A stretch of DNA of 64,000 bases, taken from the NCBI RefSeq assembly GCF_036227405.1, contig NZ_CP109473.1, forward strand, positions 4,836,001 to 4,900,000. The letters run 5' to 3'. Below, piece after piece: positions 35,202 through 44,056 of the stretch. This DNA is from Streptomyces sp. NBC_01460 (GTDB taxonomy: Bacteria > Actinomycetota > Actinomycetes > Streptomycetales > Streptomycetaceae). The notes under the pieces are model-generated. The model saw only the letters and a program-made list of their open reading frames with translations. It was not told the DNA's origin and did no database searches. The translations under genes were made by a program, and so were the position numbers. The first letter of the stretch is position 1. Each line of letters starts with the position of its first letter.

Positions 35202-35596
35202 TGACCGATGTCTGCTTCGTGCTCGACTGTGAGGCGCTTTCGCGCGCGGCACCCGGGGACTCACCGATGAAGGCACGGCTCAAGGACGCTCATCGGGCCA
35301 GAATCCGTGTGGTGACCAGCAGCATGACCCTCATCGAGGCATGCCACAGCAGAATCAGGCGTGGCGAGTGGAACCGGGTGATGTCCCGCATCGCCGTGGA
35401 GCCGGTCACCAAGGACATCGCCGACGAGGCGATCGGCCTGCTGAGCGAGACCGGCCTGCACGGCCATGAGGACGCCGTCGACGCGGCGCCCGCGGTCATC
35501 GCCGGGCGGCAGCGGGGGCGGGTCGCGGTCTTCACCTCGGACGAGGACGACATGCGGAAGCTGTGCCGGCCGGAGGTCCAGGTCCGGGCGTTGTGA
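35201..35596 (+). CDS. PIN-domain toxin (VapC-like RNase)
   Basis: A 131-residue PIN protein. The acidic metal-binding residues expected of a PIN RNase are visible: Asp in VLDCEAL, Glu in TLIEACH, Asp in HGHEDAVDAA and the C-terminal VFTSDEDDM. VapC-type toxins cleave tRNA or rRNA when freed. Start ATG overlaps the antitoxin stop. A strong hairpin follows immediately, ending the unit before the afsS gene. Confidence 0.83.
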   Translation: MTDVCFVLDCEALSRAAPGDSPMKARLKDAHRARIRVVTSSMTLIEACHSRIRRGEWNRVMSRIAVEPVTKDIADEAIGLLSETGLHGHEDAVDAAPAVIAGRQRGRVAVFTSDEDDMRKLCRPEVQVRAL

Positions 35597-35610
35597 CCGT
35601 ACGTGTGACA

Positions 35611-35636
35611 GGGCCCGAGCCGGTCGGCTCGGGCCC
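35611..35636 (+). terminator. Terminator of the toxin-antitoxin unit
   Basis: Perfect 11-bp stem GGGCCCGAGCC/GGCTCGGGCCC with a GGTC loop, 15 bases after the toxin stop, followed by TTCGG. Confidence 0.75.
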
Positions 35637-35705
35637 TTCGGCGTGCTGGTCCTGGGTGGTGACGGGCGGTCGGCGCGATCAGGCGTGCAGGGCACGGACA
35701 CGCAG

Positions 35706-35742
35706 CGGCCGCGGCGGCTCCCCCTCCGCGCCGCCGCGGCCG
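35706..35742 (-). terminator. Terminator of afsS
   Basis: Perfect 13-bp stem CGGCCGCGGCGGC with its complement, 21 bases downstream of the afsS stop on the minus strand; it also faces the toxin unit. Confidence 0.7.
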
Positions 35743-35762
35743 TTCCCCCGTGCGGTTGAGGT

Positions 35763-35948
35763 CTACTTGGGCGTCGGAGCCGACGCGTGGTTGTCCAGCG
35801 TGGTGATCTCCTCGCCCGACGCGTGGTTGTCCAGGGTGGTGATGCCGCCCCCCGACGCGTGGTTGTCCAGCGTGGTGATCTCTTCGCCGGACGCGTGGTT
35901 GTCCTGCGGCTTGAGGAGGTCGTCCTTGGCCTTCTTCGCTTCGCTCAT
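35763..35948 (-). CDS. afsS: AfsS-like sigma-like regulator with tandem repeats
   Basis: A 61-residue protein: a basic head (MSEAKKAKDDLLKPQ), then a 12-residue unit DNHASGEEITTL repeated three times (the middle one reads GGG instead of GEE) plus a partial fourth DNHAS and the tail APTPK. AfsS of S. coelicolor (63 residues, sigma-like, three short repeats) is encoded just downstream of afsR on the same strand, exactly as here. In that species AfsR switches on afsS and AfsS raises antibiotic regulators by an unknown mechanism. It is preceded at 12 bases by GGGAGC and by an AfsR-type promoter. Confidence 0.9.
   Translation of the reverse strand: MSEAKKAKDDLLKPQDNHASGEEITTLDNHASGGGITTLDNHASGEEITTLDNHASAPTPK
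35782..35904 (-). repeat. 36-bp tandem repeat inside afsS
   Basis: Units begin (plus-strand GACGCGTGGTTGTCC) at 35782, 35818, 35854 and 35890, an exact 36-bp period; units differ at a few wobble positions and one Glu-Glu to Gly-Gly change. Such repeats can expand or contract by slippage. Confidence 0.95.
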
Positions 35949-36098
35949 GGTCAGCTCCCGTTCGTCATTCCATGCAGAGGTCGGCGATGCCCGCCCGGCA
36001 ATTCCCCCGTGGATCGCCGGGCGGGCATCTCAGGGCCGCTCACCATACTGGGACGGCCGCACCCTCGATCCGTCTGCCCCCCGACGCGACGGCTCGAT

Positions 36099-36138
36099 GA
36101 ACTACAGACTGGCGACCGGCGATAAACGAACGATGAAC
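36099..36138 (-). promoter_or_regulatory. afsS promoter with AfsR/PhoP-type direct repeats
   Basis: On the minus strand two adjoining 11-mers, GTTCATCGTTC (36138-36128) and GTTTATCGCCG (36127-36117), form a direct repeat of the OmpR-family type known for AfsR and PhoP. GTTTAT (36127-36122) would be the -35; 17 bases further lies TAGTTC (36104-36099) as -10. Thus the activator site overlaps the -35, as described for S. coelicolor afsS. The whole element lies within 8 to 47 bases after the afsR stop. Confidence 0.7.
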
Positions 36139-36145
36139 GCCGTGG

Positions 36146-39100
36146 CTACGCCGCGGCCACAGGCGCCAGCAGGAGACGTGTCTCCTCCGCCTCCGGAGCG
36201 TCCAACTGCTCGTAGATGGCCAGGGCTTCGCGCCAGCAGGCCCTTGCGCGGTCCGGTTGTCCGATGCTGTCGAGCGCCTTGCCGAGCACGGTCAGCACCG
36301 TGCCGCGGCGCCACTCGCCGCCGATGCCCCGGAGTGCGATCGCCTGCTCCGCGTGGGCGGCCGCCAAGGTGGGGCGGTGCGCCGCGAGATGAGCCTCTGC
36401 CAGCCGGAAGTGCGTGACGCCTTCCCACAGCGGCTGCCGGTTGTCATGGAAGAGGGCCAGTGCTTCGGTGAGCTGGTTCAGGGCCTCGGGCAGCCGGCCG
36501 GCCCGGGTCAGGGCGATACCCAGGGCGTACCGGCCGTTGGCCAGACGGAGGCTGAGGCCCATCCGGTCGTAGATGTCGATGCCCTGTTGCGCCAGCTCTA
36601 TGGCGCTGTGGATGCGGCCGAGGGACACATGGATCCGGGAGAGGTTGCACAGGGCGCTCGCCTGGCCGACGTCGTTGCTGTCGGCGCGGAAGTTCTCGAT
36701 GGCCTGAAGCAGGTGCCGCTCGCCCTCCTCGTGCCGCCCCTGGTAGATGGCGATCACTCCCCGGTCGTTGGGAGCCCAGCAATTGGGAACCGGGTCGTCG
36801 GCCGAACGCGCCAGCTGCATGGCCCGCTGGGCCTCGTCGTCGGCCTCGTCGAACCGGCCCGCCACGATGTGGACATTGGTGATCGTGGTCCGGGCGCGGC
36901 CCTCGGCGTGTGCGTCGCCGTAGGACTGGGCGGCGTCCCGCGTCGTCAGGGCAGCCGACTCGTACTGCTTCGAGTTCGCTCCCGACTCGGCCAGGTCCTT
37001 CGCGGCCCAGAGCAGGTCGACGGCTCTGCGGAGCATGCCGCGCCCCGTCGACTGCTGTGCGCAGGCCAGGAGGCAGTTCGCCTCGGAGTAGAGCCAGTCC
37101 AGGGCTGAATGGCGGTCCTCGAAGGTGATCCCCGGGTGCTCCGTCTGCTCCAGGTGAGCGATCAGCCGGTCCCCCGGCCGCTCCAGCGCGTACACCCCCG
37201 CCGCCGTGGCCAGGTAGAAGTCCAGCAGCCGCGAGAGCGCCAGCGCCCTCTCCGCCGGCGGCTGTTCGTCCCGCTCCGCGCACGCACGCGCGTAGAGACG
37301 GACCAGGTCGTGATAGCGGTAGCGGCCCGGGGCGGCGGACTCCAGGAGGCTCGTGTCGACCAGGGTCTCCAGGAGGTCCTCCGCCGTGTGGAGGTCCAGG
37401 TTCAGCAGGGCGGCCGCCGCGGCGAGGGAGATGTCCGGGCCGTCCGCCAGGCCCAGGAGGCGGAAGGCGCGGGCCTGGGCCGGCTCCAGCTGGCCGTAGC
37501 CGAGCTCGAAGGTGGCCTTCACCGCGAGGTCGCCCGCCTGGAGTTCGTCGAGGCGGCGGCGCTCGTCGGCGAGCTTCGCGGCCAGCACCGAGACCGTCCA
37601 GGTGCGGCGGGCGGCCAGCCGCGAGGCGGCGATGCGGATGGCCAGGGGGAGGAAGCCGCACGCGGCCACCACGTCCAGGGCGGCCTCGCGCTCCGAGCGG
37701 ACGCGCTCGTCGCCGACGATGCGGGTGAAGAGCTGCAGGGCCTCCTCGGGGGACATCACGTCGAGGTCCACGAGGTGCGCGCCGGCCAGGTCGACCATGC
37801 GGACGCGGCTGGTGACCAGGGCCGCGCAGCCCTCCGTACCGGGGAGCAGAGGTCGGATCTGGGCCGCGTCATGGGCGTTGTCGAGCAGGACGAGGATGCG
37901 GCGGCCGTCGAGGGTGGAGCGGTAGAGGGCGGCCCGCTCGTCCAGGGAGTCCGGGATCGCGGAGTCGGTGGTGCCCAGGGCGCGCAGGAACGCCCCGAGG
38001 ACGGTCTCGGGTTCCGCGGCCCGGGCGCCCGCGCCCTGGAGGTCGACGTACAGCTGGCCGTCCGGGAAGTGCCGGCGTGCCTGGTGGGCGACGTGCACGG
38101 CGAGGGTCGTCTTGCCGACGCCGCCGATGCCGGCCAGCGCGGAGACGGCCATGACGGAGCCCTCCGTGCCGGCGAGCCGGTCGCTCAGCTCGCGCACGAA
38201 CGCGGCGCGGCCCGTGAAGTCCGGGACGGTGGCGGGGAGCTGAGCCGGCCGGAGCGGTGCGGGCGCGGCCGCCGGCTCGTCGGCGGGGCGGGCCAGTTCC
38301 TCGTCCGCCCGGAGGATCCGCTGCTGGAGCTGGGCGAGCTCGGGGCGCGGGTCCACGCCCAGCTCCTCGGCGAGCAGCCGGCGGGTGTCGGCGTACACCG
38401 CGAGTGCCTCGGCCTGCCGGCCGCTGCGGTACAGCGCGACCATCAGCAGTTCGCGCAGCCGCTCGCGCAGGGGGTGCGCCGCGGTGAGCGCGGTCAGTTC
38501 GGAGACGGCCTCCGCGTGGCAGCCGACCTCCAGGTCCAGGTCGAGGCGGGTCTCGGTGAGCTGGAGCCGCCACTCCTCCAGGCTGCTGCGCTGGTTCTCC
38601 GCGTACGGGCCGGGGAGGGAGGCGAGCGCCTCGCCGTCCCAGAGGCCCAGCAGCTTGTTGATCAGGGTCCGGGCCTGGCAGCGGTCCCCGCCGCCACGGA
38701 CCTTCTCCGCCTCGGACGCCAGGTCCTGAGCGAGCGTCAGGTCCAGTGATTCGCGGGGGATCCGGACCGCGTAGCCGCCGGACTCGCTGACGAGGGTGTC
38801 CTGGCCCAGGGTCTTGCGGAGCCTGGACGCGTACGTCCGTACCGTGGCCAGTGCCTGGGACGGGGGGTCGTCCCCCCACAGGGCGTCTATGAGCTCGGCG
38901 GCGGTGGCCGTGCGGCCGTCGCGCAGCAGCAGGGCGGCCAGCAGGGCGCGTTGCTGCGGGGATCCCGAGGGCAGGGCCTCGCCACCCCGCCAGGCGCGTA
39001 CGGGGCCGAGCACGGTGAAGCGGAGCCGATCCCCGGCCGCCTGTTCCCGAGGCGCGCGTTGCTCCGGAACGCGCACGTCCGGTCCCTTTTCGCGGTCCAT
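36146..39100 (-). CDS. afsR: SARP-NB-ARC-TPR global regulator AfsR
   Basis: A 984-residue transcription factor (S. coelicolor AfsR has 993). Residues about 25-115 form the OmpR-type winged helix (SPQQRALLAALLLRDG, ALATVRTYASRLRKTLG), 118-270 the bacterial transcriptional activation domain, about 290-620 an NB-ARC ATPase with Walker A GIGGVGKTT (324-332) and Walker B RILVLLDN, and the C-terminal 300 residues TPR repeats. Phosphorylated by AfsK and others, it activates afsS. The ATG has GGGGG 7 bases upstream. Directly followed by afsS. Confidence 0.95.
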   Translation of the reverse strand: MDREKGPDVRVPEQRAPREQAAGDRLRFTVLGPVRAWRGGEALPSGSPQQRALLAALLLRDGRTATAAELIDALWGDDPPSQALATVRTYASRLRKTLGQDTLVSESGGYAVRIPRESLDLTLAQDLASEAEKVRGGGDRCQARTLINKLLGLWDGEALASLPGPYAENQRSSLEEWRLQLTETRLDLDLEVGCHAEAVSELTALTAAHPLRERLRELLMVALYRSGRQAEALAVYADTRRLLAEELGVDPRPELAQLQQRILRADEELARPADEPAAAPAPLRPAQLPATVPDFTGRAAFVRELSDRLAGTEGSVMAVSALAGIGGVGKTTLAVHVAHQARRHFPDGQLYVDLQGAGARAAEPETVLGAFLRALGTTDSAIPDSLDERAALYRSTLDGRRILVLLDNAHDAAQIRPLLPGTEGCAALVTSRVRMVDLAGAHLVDLDVMSPEEALQLFTRIVGDERVRSEREAALDVVAACGFLPLAIRIAASRLAARRTWTVSVLAAKLADERRRLDELQAGDLAVKATFELGYGQLEPAQARAFRLLGLADGPDISLAAAAALLNLDLHTAEDLLETLVDTSLLESAAPGRYRYHDLVRLYARACAERDEQPPAERALALSRLLDFYLATAAGVYALERPGDRLIAHLEQTEHPGITFEDRHSALDWLYSEANCLLACAQQSTGRGMLRRAVDLLWAAKDLAESGANSKQYESAALTTRDAAQSYGDAHAEGRARTTITNVHIVAGRFDEADDEAQRAMQLARSADDPVPNCWAPNDRGVIAIYQGRHEEGERHLLQAIENFRADSNDVGQASALCNLSRIHVSLGRIHSAIELAQQGIDIYDRMGLSLRLANGRYALGIALTRAGRLPEALNQLTEALALFHDNRQPLWEGVTHFRLAEAHLAAHRPTLAAAHAEQAIALRGIGGEWRRGTVLTVLGKALDSIGQPDRARACWREALAIYEQLDAPEAEETRLLLAPVAAA

Positions 39101-39281
39101 GATGCCCCCTGTCCTGCTCGCCCCGCCGGTCCTGCCGGTCCGCCGCACCGTACCGCTGGTATCAGGCTCAACAGTCTGCCTTGTCACGGGCGGGCTCGTC
39201 AGCATCGGGTGACGCTCTGCACAGGCCCTGAACATGTCCGTCCGGCCGCGAGCCGTGTGACCAGCGGGGCCCGGACAAGGC

Positions 39282-39323
39282 AGGAGCCCCGTTCCTCCGC
39301 CGGGGCGGGGGAGCGGGGCTCCT
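39282..39323 (-). terminator. Terminator of the cold shock gene
   Basis: Stem AGGAGCCCCG/CGGGGCTCCT (39282-39291, 39314-39323) about 40 bases after the cold shock stop; separates it from afsR. Confidence 0.7.
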
Positions 39324-39364
39324 TGGGTACTGCTCACTCGGCCGCGATCGGCCGACCCGGGCAA

Positions 39365-39568
39365 CTAGGCCGGGGTGACGTTCTCAGCCTGCGGACCCTT
39401 GGGACCCTGAGTGACGTCGAAGTTCACGACCTGGTTCTCCTCGAGGGAGCGGAACCCGGACGCGTTGATCGCGGAGTAGTGGACGAAGACATCCGGGCCG
39501 CCGCCGTCCTGGGCGATGAAGCCGAAGCCCTTTTCAGCGTTGAACCACTTGACGGTTCCGGTAGCCAT
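39365..39568 (-). CDS. Cold shock protein (CspA/ScoF family)
   Basis: A 67-residue single OB-fold RNA chaperone. RNP1 KGFGFI (13-18) and RNP2 VFVHY (27-31) are intact. The start ATG has AAGGAGGGC at 5 bases. It equals SCO4505-like Csp. Its 5' leader of about 100 bases is AT-rich for this genome and contains a hairpin, like leaders of cold-inducible csp mRNAs. Confidence 0.95.
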   Translation of the reverse strand: MATGTVKWFNAEKGFGFIAQDGGGPDVFVHYSAINASGFRSLEENQVVNFDVTQGPKGPQAENVTPA

Positions 39569-39634
39569 AAAGCCCTCCTTGGGCCAAAGGGTTGCCCTGC
39601 TCCAGAACCTGCAAACAAGTCTGAAAACTACAAA

Positions 39635-39662
39635 AGCCTGCGGGTTACATGCTCCGCAGGCT
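39635..39662 (-). promoter_or_regulatory. Hairpin in the cold shock 5' region
   Basis: Nine-bp stem AGCCTGCGG/CCGCAGGCT around a 10-base loop, 67-94 bases upstream of the csp start. It may be a 5'-leader structure or, read from the other direction, a terminator facing mqnA. Confidence 0.5.
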
Positions 39663-39843
39663 CTGTACTGCAAGGGAAACCAAACTGCAACTTGCGGGCG
39701 AGCCTAGCACGCAGTGTGCGGGGAGCGGTAGAGGGAAAGATCACTTCACCCGGATGTTTGATCGGCCCGTCGGAGAGGTGACGGACAAGGCCTCCGGCGC
39801 CCTCTCGGGACGCCCCGATGAAGCGGGCCGGCGGAGGCAGGTC

Positions 39844-40734
<891 letters not shown>

Positions 40735-41112
40735 CAGCGGCGGCCCCGGGAATGGTGCGGGAGAGAACAGGAATCCCGCGCCTTCCCGGACCTTCCCGCC
40801 CGGGTGTCCTTTCCCCTGACGCGTCGCTCCGGCATTCCGTTCCCAGGAAAGGGCGCGAATGTCCGGAGTTCCGTGGCGGGACCTCTCCCACACACCCGCG
40901 AAGGAATAGCGGACGGCGCACGGAAGCCCTTCCGGTTTCTCTCCGGTGAACCCCGGACGACGCGGACGAACGGCGTATTCGCGCCTTTCCGAGTGGCGAA
41001 ATCCCTGCTTCGTGCCCATAGGGGCGATATCGGCTCACGGGGTCTCCGTGACCCCGTGAGCCGGGCGCCCTAGGCTGCGGTCCGAGTCCCGGGGACCACA
41101 GGGGGAGACCGT
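40735..41112. other. Intergenic region mqnA-kinase
   Basis: 378 bases with no convincing gene. It holds an imperfect long-range inverted repeat (GGAAAGGGCGCGAAT at 40846-40860, complement without one G at 40977-40990) and the perfect inverted repeat at 41031-41063. The kinase promoter (-35 GTGACC 41048-41053, -10 TAGGCT 41071-41076, spacing 17) is at the end. Confidence 0.5.
41031..41063 (+). promoter_or_regulatory. Perfect 14-bp inverted repeat over the kinase -35
   Basis: CGGCTCACGGGGTC and its complement around a 5-base loop (TCCGT). The second arm contains the -35 hexamer of the kinase promoter, so it is either an operator or a terminator for readthrough from mqnA, possibly both. Confidence 0.6.
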
Positions 41113-42777
41113 ATGCAGCCGCTGGAAGCCGGCGAACCGCACACCATCGGCGCCTACCGGCTGCTCGGCAGGCTCGGTGCCGGCGGGATGGGCCGCGTCT
41201 ACCTGGGCCGCAGCGCCGGCGGCCGTACCGTCGCGGTCAAGGTCGTGCACCCCCACTTCGCCCTCGACGAGCAGTTCCGCGCGCGATTCCGCCGCGAGGT
41301 GGACGCCGCGCGGCGCCTCGGAGCGCAGTGGACGGCACCCGTCCTGGACGCCGACCCCGACGCGGCCGTGCCGTGGGTGGCCACCGGGTACGTCGCCGGG
41401 CCCCCGCTCTCCGACGCGGTCACCCGCCACGGCCCGCTGCCCGAGTACGCGGTACGGACCCTGGGGGCCGGCCTCGGCGAGGCGCTCGACGCCGTGCACG
41501 CGCACGGCCTCATCCACCGGGACGTCAAGCCGTCCAACGTCCTGCTCGCCCTCGACGGCCCCCGGCTGATCGACTTCGGTATCGCCCGGGCCCTCGGGGC
41601 CACGGTCTCCCTCACCTCCACCGGCGTCTCCGTCGGTTCGCCCGGCTACATGGCGCCGGAGCAGATCCGGGGGCTGGACCTCTCCGGCGCGGCCGATGTC
41701 TTCTCGCTCGGCGCGGTCCTCGCCTACGCGGCCACCGGCACCGCGCCCTTCCCCGGCGACTCCTCCGCCGTGCTCCTCTACAAGGTGGTCCACGAGGAAC
41801 CCGAACTCGGCGACCTGGAGGGCGAACTGAGGGAGCTGGTGGCCGGCTGCCTCGCCAAGGACCCCGCCGACCGGCCCGCCCCCGCCGAGCTCGCCCGCAG
41901 GCTCGCGCCCGGCGGGGCCGCCGCGCTGGTGGCCCCCGGCTGGCTGCCGGGCCCGCTGGTGCGCGAGGTCAGCAGATCGGCGGTGGCCCTGCTGGACCTG
42001 GAGCCGCAGGACGCGCCCGTGCAGTCGGGCCCGGTGCCGTTCAGCAACGCGTCGCTGGGGGCCGCGCCGCTCGGCGCCTTCGGCCCGCCGCTGCCGCCCC
42101 CGCCCGCCGGGCCGCCGGGCACCTCGGGGGAGCGGGGCCCCGGGGCCCGGGTCGCCGTCACCATGGACTCCCGCCCGGAGCCCGGCGGGCGCCGGGGGCG
42201 GCGGGTCAGCTGCACCGTCGCGCTGGCCGTCGCCGGCGCGCTGGCCGTCGTGACGGTCGGCACGGGGATGCTGGGGGACCTGTTCGGGTCCGACGACGAC
42301 CGGGGCGACGACGCCGCGCAGCACCCGTCGGCGAGCCGGTCGCAGAATCCGCCCGATGCCGCGGAACCCCAGCCGTCCGCGAGCTCCTCGGCCTCCGCGC
42401 CCGTCGGCGCGGTGCCCAAGACGTTCGCCGGCACCTGGAAGGGCCCCACGACCGAGCGCAGCGGCCTGTCGCACGGCACGGTCACCGCCGTCTTCGTCGA
42501 GGGGAAGAAGGGCGAGGAGGTCGTCCGGCTGTCGTACCGCTTCGACGCGCTCGGAACGACCGTCGTCTGCAAGGCCGTCGGCACCCTCGTCTCCGGCACG
42601 GCCACCGAGCTGAAGGTCCGCGAACGCGCGGACCCCGACGCCCGCGGCGGCGCCCTCTGCACCGGGGGAGAGGCCGACCTCGTCTTCACCCTCGGCCCGG
42701 GCGACACCCTGCTCTACGCGTCGCACGAGGAGGCCGCGGGCACGCCGAAGGGCACGCTCGCCCGGTCCGACGGCTGA
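41113..42777 (+). CDS. Membrane serine/threonine protein kinase
   Basis: A 554-residue Pkn-type kinase: Gly loop GRLGAGGMG (19-27), Lys43, HRDVKPSNV near 138-146, DFGIA near 155. After a Pro-rich linker one membrane helix (VALAVAGALAVVTVGTGML, about 373-391) leads to an extracytoplasmic domain of about 150 residues with two Cys (VVCKAV, ALCTGG) that looks like a lipocalin-style beta domain (TFAGTWKGPTTERSG). Its position equals SCO4507. Signal unknown. ATG with GGGGGAGA upstream. Confidence 0.92.
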   Translation: MQPLEAGEPHTIGAYRLLGRLGAGGMGRVYLGRSAGGRTVAVKVVHPHFALDEQFRARFRREVDAARRLGAQWTAPVLDADPDAAVPWVATGYVAGPPLSDAVTRHGPLPEYAVRTLGAGLGEALDAVHAHGLIHRDVKPSNVLLALDGPRLIDFGIARALGATVSLTSTGVSVGSPGYMAPEQIRGLDLSGAADVFSLGAVLAYAATGTAPFPGDSSAVLLYKVVHEEPELGDLEGELRELVAGCLAKDPADRPAPAELARRLAPGGAAALVAPGWLPGPLVREVSRSAVALLDLEPQDAPVQSGPVPFSNASLGAAPLGAFGPPLPPPPAGPPGTSGERGPGARVAVTMDSRPEPGGRRGRRVSCTVALAVAGALAVVTVGTGMLGDLFGSDDDRGDDAAQHPSASRSQNPPDAAEPQPSASSSASAPVGAVPKTFAGTWKGPTTERSGLSHGTVTAVFVEGKKGEEVVRLSYRFDALGTTVVCKAVGTLVSGTATELKVRERADPDARGGALCTGGEADLVFTLGPGDTLLYASHEEAAGTPKGTLARSDG

Positions 42778-42801
42778 CCCCGGCAGGGGCTGGCGTAGGC
42801 T
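42773..42801 (+). promoter_or_regulatory. mqnC promoter
   Basis: -35 CTGACC (42773-42778, overlapping the kinase stop) and -10 TAGGCT (42796-42801), spacing 17; the leader to the mqnC GTG is about 40 bases with GAAAGGTGA as ribosome site. Confidence 0.55.
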
Positions 42802-42849
42802 GGATCGGTCCGTGGATCCGTAGAAAAACCGCCGAAAGGTGACAGCCCG

Positions 42850-44049
42850 GTGACCGAGAAGGCCGACCTTCAGCCCGTCCTCGACCGCGCCGCCGGAGGC
42901 GGGCGGATCACTCCGGAGGAGGCGCTCGACCTCTACAGGTCGGCACCGCTGCATGCGCTGGGGGCCGCGGCCGACGCCGTGCGCCGCCGCCGCTACGCCG
43001 GCACGGAGCACATCGCGACGTACATCATCGAGCGCAACATCAACTACACCAACGTCTGCGTCACGGCCTGCAAGTTCTGCGCGTTCTACGCGCCGCCCAA
43101 GGACACCGCCAAGGGCTGGTCCCGCGACCTCGACGACATCCTGCGCCGCTGCGCGGAGACCGTCGAGCTGGGCGGCACGCAGATCATGTTCCAGGGCGGC
43201 CACCACCCGGACTACGGCGTCGAGTACTACGAGGAGCACTTCTCCGCGATCAAGAAGGCGTTCCCGCAGCTGGTCATCCACTCGCTCGGTGCCTCCGAGA
43301 TCGAGCACATGGCCCGCATCTCGGGTGTCTCCGCGAAGGAGGCGATCGAGCGCATCCACGCCGCCGGTCTCGACTCCTTCGCCGGCGCCGGCGCCGAACT
43401 GCTGCCCGCCCGGCCGCGTACGGCGATCGCCCCGCTCAAGGAGTCCGGCGAGCGCTGGCTGGAGATCATGGAGATCGCCCACGGCCTCGGCGTCGAGTCC
43501 ACCTCCACCATGCTGATGGGCACCGGCGAGACCAACGCCGAACGCATCGAGCACCTGCGGATGATCCGCGACGTCCAGGACCGCACGGGCGGCTTCCGCG
43601 CCTTCATCCCGTACACCTACCAGCCGGAGAACAACAAGCTGAAGGGACAGACGCAGGCCACCCTCTTCGAGTACCTGCGGATGATCGCCATCGCCCGGCT
43701 CTTCCTCGACAACGTCGCCCACATCCAGGGTTCCTGGCTGACCACCGGCAAGGAGGTCGGCCAGCTGTCCCTGCACTACGGGGCGGACGACCTCGGCTCG
43801 ATCATGCTGGAGGAGAACGTCGTCTCGTCCGCCGGTGCCAAGCACCGCTCGAACCGGCTCGAGATCATCGACCTCATCCGCAAGGCGGGCCGCGTCCCCG
43901 CCCAGCGCGCCACGACCTACGAGCACCTGGTCGTCCACGACGACCCGGCGAACGACCCGGTCGACGAGCGCGTCGTCTCGCACATCTCCTCCACCGCGAT
44001 CGCGGGCGGCACGGCGCACCCGGAGCTGAAGCTCCTCGACGCCCGCTGA
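42850..44049 (+). CDS. mqnC: Cyclic dehypoxanthinyl futalosine synthase MqnC
   Basis: A 399-residue radical-SAM enzyme that cyclises dehypoxanthine futalosine in menaquinone synthesis. The cluster motif CVTACKFC (Cys-x3-Cys-x2-Cys, with Tyr after the next two residues) lies at about 68-75, followed by FQGGHHPDYG and the family tail DDPANDPVDERVVS. Equivalent to SCO4550. GTG start. The next gene follows after 7 bases, so an operon is likely. Confidence 0.95.
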   Translation: MTEKADLQPVLDRAAGGGRITPEEALDLYRSAPLHALGAAADAVRRRRYAGTEHIATYIIERNINYTNVCVTACKFCAFYAPPKDTAKGWSRDLDDILRRCAETVELGGTQIMFQGGHHPDYGVEYYEEHFSAIKKAFPQLVIHSLGASEIEHMARISGVSAKEAIERIHAAGLDSFAGAGAELLPARPRTAIAPLKESGERWLEIMEIAHGLGVESTSTMLMGTGETNAERIEHLRMIRDVQDRTGGFRAFIPYTYQPENNKLKGQTQATLFEYLRMIAIARLFLDNVAHIQGSWLTTGKEVGQLSLHYGADDLGSIMLEENVVSSAGAKHRSNRLEIIDLIRKAGRVPAQRATTYEHLVVHDDPANDPVDERVVSHISSTAIAGGTAHPELKLLDAR

Positions 44050-44056
44050 GACACGC

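Noticed and set aside
35763..35948. Multi-core RiPP precursor
   Set aside because: Repeats look like core peptides, but position, size and sequence fit AfsS and no ATP-grasp or cyclase gene is near.
31121..39100. Biosynthetic gene cluster because of the SARP gene
   Set aside because: afsR is a global regulator; no biosynthetic enzymes surround it.
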